From an uncultured Prevotellaceae bacterium (lineage in GTDB: Bacteria > Bacteroidota > Bacteroidia > Bacteroidales > Bacteroidaceae): 6,512 bases of DNA. The stretch's first letter is position 1. Every line of letters starts with the position of its first letter. Below the pieces are notes generated by a model. That model was not told the DNA's origin and searched no databases. It worked only from the letters and a program-made list of their open reading frames with translations. The stretch is taken from assembly GCA_902800435.1 (NCBI GenBank), contig CADCEQ010000101.1:1-6512 (forward strand), written 5' to 3'. Both the position numbers and the translations under genes were made by a program. Below, one piece after another: positions 1-5,844 of this stretch.

Positions 1-139
1 GACGGCGGGTGGCCGCGTGATTGCCGTCAGCAGCTACGGTCAGGACAAGGACGAGGCCTTGCAGCGCTCCATGGAGGGTGCAGAACTCATTGACTTCCAG
101 GACAAATACTTCCGTCACGACATCGGACAGGATCTGTAA
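1..139 (+). CDS. purD: Phosphoribosylamine--glycine ligase (GAR synthetase), C-terminal end only
   Basis: Only the last 45 codons are inside the window; the complete codons start at base 2 and the TAA stop is at 137-139. PurD joins glycine to 5-phosphoribosylamine using ATP, the second step of de novo purine synthesis, in the cytoplasm. The visible tail reads [11 protein letters not shown], then an alternating helix ([14 protein letters not shown]), then [10 protein letters not shown] at the end. This matches the usual PurD C-terminus: a GGRVL-V-G strand, a helix, and a terminal (F/Y)xRxDIG motif, as in E. coli PurD. The match is short but characteristic, so the call is fairly secure. The ATP-grasp catalytic core lies upstream and cannot be judged. 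The next gene begins only 56 nt downstream on the same strand with no terminator visible, so read-through into it is plausible. Confidence 0.88.
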   Translation, partial: TAGGRVIAVSSYGQDKDEALQRSMEGAELIDFQDKYFRHDIGQDL

Positions 140-200
140 GAAGTAAGAGGTGAGAGGTAAGAGGTAAGAAGTGAGAGGTAAGTGAGAGGTAAGAGGTGAG
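140..200 (+). repeat. Purine-rich GTGAGAGGTAAG repeat tract between purD and the next gene
   Basis: The whole gap between purD and the next gene is built from degenerate G/A-rich words. The 12-mer GTGAGAGGTAAG occurs exactly three times, at 150-161, 171-182 and 182-193, with variants such as GTAAGAGGTAAGAAG between them. The tract runs into the GTG that begins the next reading frame at 196. A purine stretch GAGAGG at 184-189 lies six bases before this GTG and could serve as a ribosome-binding site. The tract resembles the GTGAAAAGTGAAAA repeats found elsewhere in this window (3625-3647 and, inverted, 5887-5911). Its origin and role are unknown; replication slippage could easily change its length. 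Confidence 0.75.
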
Positions 201-1125
201 AAAAAGACTACAAAACAGGATTGCCGAGAGCCGGTTGGCACTGCCCACGACGGCCGTTATCGCCACAGTGGTATGGTTGCTGGCAGGCGCAGCAGAACAC
301 GGATGGTGGTTGCAGTGGCTATGTTTCGCCACCTGCTGCTACCTGATGGTGATGCTGAACAACATCCACGCCCTCATCCGCATCTACTCGCGCATGGTGT
401 CATGTGTCTTCATGGCCCTCATGTGTACCGCCTGCTTCCTGTTCCCGTCACTGCCAGGAGCCATCATGCAACTCTGCACGATAGCGTTCCTGCTGATGTG
501 GTTCACCATCTACCAGGACCGCAACGCCTCAGGACGATGCTACTATGCCTTCCTGGCCTTAGGACTGGCCAGCGTGCCGTTCGTACAGATACTCTGGCTG
601 TTGCCGTTGTTGTGGATACTGACACAGACCAACCTCATGGCCCTGTCGTGGCGCACGTGGACAGCATCCGTACTGGGCGTGCTCACACCCTACTGGTTCT
701 GGCTCTGCTGGCAACTCTACCTGGGCGACCTGACACCGCTGGGCAACCATCTGGCCGGTCTGCTGCCAGACATCACCTTCGCCCTACCCGACCTGCTCGT
801 GCCACACCTTCTGTCGTTGGTACTGGCCACCGTTCTCATCATCATGGGAACCATGCACTTCCTGCACAAAAGCTCTGGCGACAAAATCCGCATCCGCATG
901 TTCTACTACAGCTTCATGTGGCTGGGACTGGCAGGCATGCTCTTCACCCTGCTGTTGCCAGAGAAATACGACATGTCCTTCCGACTGATGGTCGTCTGTG
1001 CAGCACCCCTGGGAGGACACTTCATCGCACTGACCAACACCAAAGCCACCAACATCACTTTCCTGGTGCTCACGGCCGTCACACTGGCTGTCACCCTACT
1101 TAACATCGGCTTATGGACGTCCTGA
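196..1125 (+). CDS. Polytopic inner-membrane protein of unknown function
   Basis: This is a 309-residue, very hydrophobic protein with about nine or ten predicted membrane helices, roughly at residues 16-32, 37-54, 67-84, 88-106, 117-150 (probably two), 153-172, 200-221, 236-254, 262-280 and 286-305. Charged segments are short. The first loop has the motif LNNIHALIRIYSRMVS (54-69), and the longest hydrophilic loop (about 223-233, HKSSGDKIRIR) is basic, suggesting it is cytoplasmic. I do not recognise a catalytic motif. It resembles in style the multi-helix Bacteroidota proteins of the DUF6427 kind, but that is only an impression. The start is GTG at 196, because an in-frame TAA at 190-192 rules out anything earlier; this start lies within the repeat tract. 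The end overlaps the following YqaA-like gene by 13 nt, which indicates translational coupling and perhaps a shared membrane role. Confidence 0.72.
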   Translation: MRKRLQNRIAESRLALPTTAVIATVVWLLAGAAEHGWWLQWLCFATCCYLMVMLNNIHALIRIYSRMVSCVFMALMCTACFLFPSLPGAIMQLCTIAFLLMWFTIYQDRNASGRCYYAFLALGLASVPFVQILWLLPLLWILTQTNLMALSWRTWTASVLGVLTPYWFWLCWQLYLGDLTPLGNHLAGLLPDITFALPDLLVPHLLSLVLATVLIIMGTMHFLHKSSGDKIRIRMFYYSFMWLGLAGMLFTLLLPEKYDMSFRLMVVCAAPLGGHFIALTNTKATNITFLVLTAVTLAVTLLNIGLWTS

Positions 1126-1565
1126 TACAACTACTCATCAGCTACGGCTACTGGGGCATGCTCGTCACGGCATTCGTAGCAGGCTCCTTCTTCCCCTTCT
1201 CCAGCGAGGCCGTCATGACAGGACTGCTGGCGGCAGGACTGGACCCCTGGGGACTCATCATCTACGGCACCATAGGCAACGTCACGGGAGGCATGTTCAA
1301 CTACTTCGTCGGACGGCAAGGACGAATGGAGTGGATAGAGAAATACCTGCACGTCAAACAGCACGACCTGGAGCGCGCCCAGCACTTCATGGCAGGACGA
1401 GGAGCATGGATGGGATTCTTTGCCTTCATACCCATTCTGGGCTCGGCCATCACCATCGCACTGGGACTGATGCGCGCCAACATACCCATCTCCATCAGCA
1501 GTATGGCCATAGGCAAGTTCCTGCGCTACGTGCTGCTGGTATATGGCGTACAATGGCTCTTTTAG
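1113..1565 (+). CDS. YqaA-family small membrane protein (DedA/SNARE-associated superfamily)
   Basis: This 150-residue membrane protein closely follows the plan of E. coli YqaA (about 142 residues), a short branch of the DedA/VTT superfamily. Members of the wider superfamily move lipids such as undecaprenyl phosphate across membranes, but the role of the YqaA branch is not established. Visible family landmarks are a re-entrant-like start FFPFSSEAVMTGLLAAGLDPW (about residues 26-46) with its conserved Glu, then GNVTGGMFNYFVGRQGR (about 55-71), FIPILGSAITIALGLMR (about 105-121) and the C-terminal GKFLRY (about 134-139). The position where E. coli YqaA has Asp after VVG is Ser here. The ATG at 1113 lies inside the end of the preceding gene (13-nt overlap), so the two are probably co-translated. 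A new promoter follows it, so it likely ends this transcription group, although no clear terminator is visible. Confidence 0.85.
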   Translation: MDVLIQLLISYGYWGMLVTAFVAGSFFPFSSEAVMTGLLAAGLDPWGLIIYGTIGNVTGGMFNYFVGRQGRMEWIEKYLHVKQHDLERAQHFMAGRGAWMGFFAFIPILGSAITIALGLMRANIPISISSMAIGKFLRYVLLVYGVQWLF

Positions 1566-1608
1566 CGTTAAAAATATTGAAACGTGCAAGACTTAGGCTA
1601 AATAATCG

Positions 1609-1616
1609 TAACTTTG
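1609..1616 (+). promoter_or_regulatory. Bacteroidota-type -7 promoter element upstream of the DUF2723 gene
   Basis: TAACTTTG at 1609-1616, followed by C, matches the Bacteroidota housekeeping -7 consensus TAnnTTTG. It lies 28 nt before the ATG at 1645, giving a likely transcription start near 1622-1625 and a short, A-rich leader (ATAATATCAATCAAACAAC) with no Shine-Dalgarno site, which is usual in this phylum. No convincing -33 TTTG element is present at the expected 19-21 nt spacing; the nearest TTG, in ATATTGAAACG at about 1574-1584, is too far upstream. The element sits in the only non-repetitive intergenic gap on this strand (1566-1644). Confidence 0.6.
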
Positions 1617-1644
1617 CAGGATAATATCAATCAAACAACAGAAA

Positions 1645-3798
1645 ATGAAACAATTCAGAATTGTGGATAACATGATGGGCTGGCTGACATTCGCCATTGC
1701 AGCCGTCGTGTATTGCTCCACCATCGAACCGACAGCCTCCTTCTGGGACTGTCCGGAATTCATCTCGACAGGCTATAAACTGGAAATCGGTCACCCACCG
1801 GGCGCACCGTTCTTCATGCTGACGGCCAACCTGTTCTCACAGTTTGCCAGCGACCCCAGTCAGGTGGCTCGCATGGTCAACACCATGAGTGCCCTGCTGT
1901 CGGCAGCCACCATCCTGTTCCTGTTCTGGACCATATCGCACCTCGTGCGACGCCTGCTCATCAAGCAGGAGGAATTCTTCGGTGCTACAGCCTTGAAGGA
2001 CATCCCCGCATGGAAATGGATAGCCATCGAGACCTCGGCACTGGTGGGAGCACTCATCTACACCTTCAGCGACACCTTCTGGTTCTCGGCAGTCGAGGGT
2101 GAGGTATATGCCTACTCGTCGGCCTTTACGGCAGTGGTGTTCTGGCTTATCCTGAAATGGGAAGACCAGGCCGACCAGCCGCATGCCGACCGCTGGCTAG
2201 TGCTCATCATGTACATGACGGGACTCTCCATCGGCGTCCACCTGCTGAACTTGCTGTGCCTGCCGGCCATCGTGCTCGTGTACTACTACCGCAAGTTCCC
2301 CACGGACGATCCCAAGCGCGACCTGAAGGGCAGTCTCATCGCCCTGTTCATATCGGTCGTCATCCTCGCTGCCGTGCTCTATGGCGTCGTGCCAGGCATC
2401 GTACAGGTGGGCGGATGGTTCGAACTGCTGTTCGTCAACATCCTCGGATGTCCGTTCAACACGGGTGAAATCATCTATATCTTCCTGCTCATCGCCGTGA
2501 TGATATGGGCGATATGGGAAACCCACCGCGACCTGAACGAGAAGCGCCAGAACATGGCATTCCTCGCAGCACTCGCCATGTTGGGTATTCCGTTCTACGG
2601 ACACGGCTGGATGTCGGTCGTCATCGGCATCATCGTGATGGGCATCCTGTGGTTCGTCCTGGGCTACACTATCAAGCCAAAAGCCAAGGGCGAAAAGGCA
2701 ACGGCCCTGGTCAGCGCCCGCATCAAGAACACCTCGCTGCTCTGCATGCTGATGCTGATGATTGGCTACTCGTCATACGCCCTCATCGTCATCCGTTCAT
2801 CGGCCAACCCGCCTATGGACCAGAACTCGCCAGAGGACATCTTTACCCTGGGCGAATACTTAGGCCGCGAGCAGTACGGCCAGCGCCCGCTGCTCTACGG
2901 ACAGTCATACGCCTCACAGGTGGCTCTGGAGCAGGAGGGACAGTACTGCAAGCCCGTCATGACGCAGGGAGACCCCGTCTGGCAGCACGAGTACAAATAT
3001 GCACAGAACATGCTGTTCCCTCGCATGTACAGCTCGGCTCATCGTGGAGCCTACGAGAGCTGGATGGGCGACATCAGCAGCAACGACACACAGTTTGACC
3101 GCTGTGGCGAAATGGTCACCGTCAAGATGCCCACACAGTTCGAGAACCTGCGATTCTTCATCTCCTACCAGTGTAACTTCATGTACTGGCGCTACTTCAT
3201 GTGGAACTTTGCCGGTCGGCAGAACGACCTGCAGGGCAACGGCGAACTGGAGCACGGCAACTGGCTGTCGGGCTGGGACTGGCTGGACAACTGGCGACTG
3301 GGCGACCAGAGCAAGTTGCCTGACGAGCTGAAGGAGAACAAGGGACACAACGTGTACTTCATGCTGCCCCTCATCTTAGGACTCATCGGCCTGTTCTGGC
3401 AGTCGCTGGCCAAGCATCACGGAAGCATCAGCGACCAGACGGGCATACGACAGTTCTGGGTGGTGTTCTTCCTGTTCTTCATGACGGGTCTGGCCATCGT
3501 CATCTACCTGAACCAGACTCCTATGCAGCCCCGTGAGCGCGATTATGCCTACGCCGGCTCGTTCTACGCCTTCGCCATCTGGTGCGGTATGGGCGTGGCA
3601 GCCATCATAGAAATGATTAGGGAGAAATTAAAAGTGAAAAGTGAAAAGGCAGTGACTGCCCTGGCCTGCGTGGTCAGCATACTCTGTCTCTTCGTGCCTG
3701 TACAGATGGCCTCGCAGAACTGGGACGACCACGACCGTTCAGGACGATACACCTGCCGTGACTTCGGACAGAACTACCTGACGATACACCTGCCGTGA
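1645..3798 (+). CDS. DUF2723 protein, N-terminal membrane part (putative GT-C glycosyltransferase, TMEM260-like)
   Basis: This 717-residue frame carries the whole membrane portion of a DUF2723 protein. Family features visible are an N-terminal helix (about 11-26), the first outer loop with E28-PTASFWDCPEF (D35 and E38 are candidate acidic catalytic residues of a GT-C fold), GHPPG at 49-53, VEGEVYAYSSAF at 150-161, GLSIGVHLLNLLCLP at 193-207, then further helices to about 385. A hydrophilic region with GQRPLLYGQSY follows (about 410-570), then helices near 573-588, 603-622 and 635-655, with PRERDYAYAGSFYAF at 629-643, and a last helix near 670-688. Human TMEM260, which shares this domain, is a protein O-mannosyltransferase; a similar reaction here is inference. 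The ATG at 1645 follows a promoter and fits the family start MKQ-x-(K/R)IV. The last five residues (TIHLP) are out-of-frame reading of the second duplication copy, ending at TGA 3796-3798; genuine sequence ends at residue 712. Confidence 0.88.
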   Translation: MKQFRIVDNMMGWLTFAIAAVVYCSTIEPTASFWDCPEFISTGYKLEIGHPPGAPFFMLTANLFSQFASDPSQVARMVNTMSALLSAATILFLFWTISHLVRRLLIKQEEFFGATALKDIPAWKWIAIETSALVGALIYTFSDTFWFSAVEGEVYAYSSAFTAVVFWLILKWEDQADQPHADRWLVLIMYMTGLSIGVHLLNLLCLPAIVLVYYYRKFPTDDPKRDLKGSLIALFISVVILAAVLYGVVPGIVQVGGWFELLFVNILGCPFNTGEIIYIFLLIAVMIWAIWETHRDLNEKRQNMAFLAALAMLGIPFYGHGWMSVVIGIIVMGILWFVLGYTIKPKAKGEKATALVSARIKNTSLLCMLMLMIGYSSYALIVIRSSANPPMDQNSPEDIFTLGEYLGREQYGQRPLLYGQSYASQVALEQEGQYCKPVMTQGDPVWQHEYKYAQNMLFPRMYSSAHRGAYESWMGDISSNDTQFDRCGEMVTVKMPTQFENLRFFISYQCNFMYWRYFMWNFAGRQNDLQGNGELEHGNWLSGWDWLDNWRLGDQSKLPDELKENKGHNVYFMLPLILGLIGLFWQSLAKHHGSISDQTGIRQFWVVFFLFFMTGLAIVIYLNQTPMQPRERDYAYAGSFYAFAIWCGMGVAAIIEMIREKLKVKSEKAVTALACVVSILCLFVPVQMASQNWDDHDRSGRYTCRDFGQNYLTIHLP
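3625..3647 (+). repeat. GTGAAAA repeat embedded in the DUF2723 coding frame
   Basis: The bases AAATTAAAAGTGAAAAG and the following TGAAAA form an A-rich stretch that stands out from its GC-rich surroundings. It is read in frame as KLKVKSEK (residues 661-668), in the short loop between the last two membrane helices, and includes a TTA leucine codon unlike the CTG/CTC codons used around it. Bases 3629-3648 match, at 19 of 20 positions, the inverted repeat that starts at the rhaD stop codon (5911 down to 5892). It therefore looks like a copy of a dispersed intergenic-type repeat that landed in, or arose within, a tolerant loop without breaking the frame. Confidence 0.7.
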
Positions 3799-3818
3799 CT
3801 TCGGACAGAACTACCTGA
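3743..3818 (+). repeat. Perfect 37-nt tandem duplication causing a frameshift
   Basis: Copies at 3744-3780 and 3781-3817 are identical over all 37 nt (each begins ACGATACACCTGCCG and ends AACTACCTG). The match with period 37 extends one base on each side, covering 3743-3818, so the exact breakpoint is ambiguous by a 2-nt GA microhomology. Since 37 is 12 codons plus one base, the second copy is read in a shifted frame and meets TGA at 3796-3798. Upstream in the frame of the C-terminal part, TGA at 3779-3781 closes it as well. Complete identity, including at silent positions, points to a very recent slippage event or an assembly artefact. Confidence 0.97.
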
Positions 3819-5134
3819 TGTCACTACAGCAGGAGAACAATCCCATCATCTATACCAACGGCGACAACGACACCTTCCCCCTGTGGTACAACCAGGACGT
3901 GGAGGGCGTCAGAACGGATGCTCGCGTGTGCAACCTGAGCTACCTGCAGACCGACTGGTACATCGACCAGATGCGTCGTCCGGCCTACGACTCACCCAGC
4001 GTGCCCATCTCGTGGGAACGTATCGAGTACTGTAGCGGTACCAACGAGTATGTCTCCATCGAGCCTGACATCAAGTCGCTCATCGAGAAGATTCAGGAAC
4101 AGTACCCTGAAGAGGCTGAGAAGCTGTTTGGCAAGAAGCCCTTCGAACTGAAGAACGTGCTGAAATACTGGGTTCGCGGTCAGTGGAGCAAGGAGCAGAA
4201 GGAGATTCTGGAGGCGCTGTTCGGACAGGACCGCTACAGCCACGTGATACCTTCTGACACGCTGTACATGACCATCGACAAAGAGGCCGTCAAGAAGAGC
4301 GGCATGCTGATGGCCAGCGACTCCATACCCGACCAGATGGTCATCTCGCTGGCTGGCAAGCGCGCACTCTACAAGGGTGACCTCATGATTCTGGAGATGC
4401 TGGACCAGTGCAACTGGAAACGGCCTATCTATGTGGCCGTCAGCGTTGGTGACGACAACTACATCAACCTGGGCAACAACGTCATCACCGAGGGTCTGGC
4501 CTACCGCATCACACCGTTCACCACACAGCAAGACGGCAAACCGCTGCCTGGCGTCAAGAACTACGATACGGAACGAACCTACGACAACGTCATGAACCGC
4601 TTCAAGTTCGGTGGACTGGAAAAGAAGGGTATCTACCTCGACGAGACGGTGATGCGCATGTGCTTCACCCACCGTCGCATCATGGCGAAGTTGGCTATGG
4701 AACTGATCTACGAAGGAAAGGCCCTGGAGAACGAGGGAAAGACCGACGAGGCAAAGGCCAAGAAAGAAAAGGCCCTGAACGTGCTGCGCTATACCATGAA
4801 GGTGATTCCAGAATACAACGTGCCACACAGCTACGCCTCTGGCTCACTGGATATGGCTCGTGCCTGGCTGACACTGGGACAGCAGAAGGAAGCTGAGAAG
4901 ATATTGAACCAGCTCTGGAAGAACTCTGCACAGTATGCCAAGTGGTACTGCTCGCTGGATGGCTTCCGTTTCGACGGTGCCAAGAATGATGTCCTCATCA
5001 ATTTCTATATCATGCAGCAGGTGGTAGCCATTACCGACAGCTTCAATCAGGAGAAGGGCGACAAGCTCATGAAAGAGCTCTCCATCCTGAGCAGCATCTT
5101 CGAACAGAAAGGCGGCCAACTGTATGAGGACTAA
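3818..5134 (+). CDS. DUF2723 protein, C-terminal soluble part (detached by frameshift)
   Basis: This 438-residue frame is the downstream half of the DUF2723 protein; its ATG is Met713 of the repaired 1150-residue product. It opens with the conserved block PIIYTNGDNDTFPLWYNQD (residues 9-27), then RVCNLSYLQTDWYIDQM, which is typical of the region after the last membrane helix in these proteins. The C-terminal third (about 285-430) is helical, with paired amphipathic segments such as LAMELIYEGKALENEGKTDE and ARAWLTLGQQKEAEKILNQL that look like TPR-type helix pairs. It has no signal peptide or membrane helix, so if made alone it would stay in the cytoplasm, whereas in the full protein this part is probably periplasmic. 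It starts 19 nt after the first part's stop, with no good ribosome-binding site; reinitiation is possible but unsupported. It is best regarded as a fragment, not an independent gene. Confidence 0.85.
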   Translation: MSLQQENNPIIYTNGDNDTFPLWYNQDVEGVRTDARVCNLSYLQTDWYIDQMRRPAYDSPSVPISWERIEYCSGTNEYVSIEPDIKSLIEKIQEQYPEEAEKLFGKKPFELKNVLKYWVRGQWSKEQKEILEALFGQDRYSHVIPSDTLYMTIDKEAVKKSGMLMASDSIPDQMVISLAGKRALYKGDLMILEMLDQCNWKRPIYVAVSVGDDNYINLGNNVITEGLAYRITPFTTQQDGKPLPGVKNYDTERTYDNVMNRFKFGGLEKKGIYLDETVMRMCFTHRRIMAKLAMELIYEGKALENEGKTDEAKAKKEKALNVLRYTMKVIPEYNVPHSYASGSLDMARAWLTLGQQKEAEKILNQLWKNSAQYAKWYCSLDGFRFDGAKNDVLINFYIMQQVVAITDSFNQEKGDKLMKELSILSSIFEQKGGQLYED

Positions 5135-5137
5135 ACG

Positions 5138-5195
5138 TCGAAATGTCGTAATATCGAAATATCGTAATATCGAAATATCGTAATATCGAAACATC
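5138..5195 (+). repeat. 16-nt tandem repeat array (TCGAAATATCGTAATA), 3.6 copies
   Basis: The gap between the DUF2723 stop (5134) and the deacetylase start (5212) is filled mostly by units TCGAAATGTCGTAATA (5138-5153), TCGAAATATCGTAATA (5154-5169), the same again (5170-5185), and a partial TCGAAACATC (5186-5195). Within each unit there is an 8-nt sub-period (TCGAAATA / TCGTAATA). The array is AT-rich against GC-rich genes. It is not a clear hairpin and there is no promoter element of the TAnnTTTG type in it. Its function is unknown; it is a candidate variable-number locus. Confidence 0.85.
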
Positions 5196-5211
5196 AAACA
5201 ACGATTAGCGC

Positions 5212-5844
5212 GTGATTATCGAGCAACCTGCTATATGGATGCGCTGGCTGTACCCTAATGCGCTGTGGCGTATGGATCGTCAGGAAAGGGCAGTTTATCT
5301 GACCTTCGACGACGGTCCCATACCCGAGGCGACACCCGTCATACTGGACATTCTGAAACAGTATAACGTCAAGGCCACGTTCTTCATGGTAGGCGACAAT
5401 GCACGAAAGCATCCGGACCTGCACCAGATGGTCGTCGATGCAGGACACCGCATCGGAAATCACACACACAACCACATCAGCGGACTGCGATACTCCATAC
5501 ACGACTACAGCTACAACGTGGAGAAGGCCAATGCCTACCTGCATACCGACCTCGTCAGACCGCCTCACGGATGGATGCGACTGGACTTGTATGCCTGGCT
5601 GTCGAGAAAGTTCCAGATTGTCATGTGGGACCTCGTCACGCGCGACTACTCCAAATACACCACCGCTGAAGACGTGGTGAACAACGTGAAGCGCTATGCA
5701 CGCAACGGCAGTATCATCACCTTCCACGACTCCGTAAAGTCCATTGAGAAACTACGCATAGCACTACCGCAAGCCATCGAGTGGCTGCGTGACCAGGGCT
5801 ACGAATTCAAGGTATTCAAAAAGTCGCCACTCATCATTGAGTGA
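5212..5844 (+). CDS. Polysaccharide deacetylase family protein (NodB homology, CE4-like)
   Basis: This 210-residue protein is almost entirely a NodB domain, a metal-dependent fold that removes N- or O-acetyl groups from glycans (or formyl groups, as in ArnD). All five motifs are visible: TFDDGP at 31-36 (D33 likely base, D34 metal ligand), GNHTHNH at 82-88 (H84 and H88 metal ligands), RPPHG at 116-120 (usual form RPPYG), MWDLVTRDY at 138-146, and ITFHDS at 169-174 (H172 catalytic). No signal peptide or membrane helix is seen, so a cytoplasmic or inner-face location is likely, and the substrate could be a lipid-linked or soluble precursor. The GTG at 5212 is chosen because the encoded IIEQP...RWLYPNALWR matches my recollection of the N-terminus of Bacteroidales homologues; ATG at 5239 would remove part of it. 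It lies 77 nt after the DUF2723 gene with no promoter visible, so probably shares its transcript. The substrate is unknown. Confidence 0.88.
   Translation: MIIEQPAIWMRWLYPNALWRMDRQERAVYLTFDDGPIPEATPVILDILKQYNVKATFFMVGDNARKHPDLHQMVVDAGHRIGNHTHNHISGLRYSIHDYSYNVEKANAYLHTDLVRPPHGWMRLDLYAWLSRKFQIVMWDLVTRDYSKYTTAEDVVNNVKRYARNGSIITFHDSVKSIEKLRIALPQAIEWLRDQGYEFKVFKKSPLIIE

Larger units (their letters stand above)
1645..5134 (+). pseudogene. DUF2723 (TMEM260-like) protein gene split by a 37-nt frameshifting duplication
   Basis: The two adjacent reading frames 1645-3798 and 3818-5134 are the N- and C-terminal parts of one DUF2723 protein. The span is 3490 nt; deleting one copy of the exact 37-nt tandem repeat at 3744-3817 leaves 3453 nt, that is 1150 codons plus the stop. 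The repaired junction reads RSGRYTCRDFGQNYL-MSLQQ and continues to YTNGDNDTFPLW, the order I recall for intact Bacteroidota homologues of about 1000-1150 residues. There is no other visible damage: neither part has an internal stop or a drop in conserved motifs. This suggests a very recent event or an assembly error rather than long decay. The parts are described separately below. Confidence 0.85.

Noticed and set aside
273..1103. A 276-codon open frame on the + strand in another frame over the membrane protein gene
   Set aside because: Its product is rich in His, Arg and Pro with no recognisable domain, as expected when GC-rich hydrophobic coding sequence is read out of frame. The overlapping frame gives a coherent membrane protein with a 13-nt coupled neighbour.
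1131..1589. A 152-codon open frame on the - strand opposite the YqaA-like gene
   Set aside because: The + strand frame shows clear YqaA family motifs over the same span; the antisense product is low-complexity in style.
1566..1600. Terminator after the YqaA-like gene
   Set aside because: Only a 4-bp CGTT/AACG pairing (around 1566-1584) is visible and no T-run follows; too weak to call.
3743..3818. Programmed ribosomal frameshifting as the explanation for the split gene
   Set aside because: There is no slippery heptamer at the junction, and the frame change is fully explained by an exact 37-nt duplication.
3992..4828. A 278-codon open frame on the - strand opposite the DUF2723 C-terminal part
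   Set aside because: It is antisense to a conserved DUF2723 block and its product is His/Val/Asp-rich with no family features; a shadow of codon bias.
5138..5195. Possible CRISPR-like array
   Set aside because: The units are 16 nt, directly adjoining with no unique spacers, and no cas genes are near. It is a plain tandem repeat.
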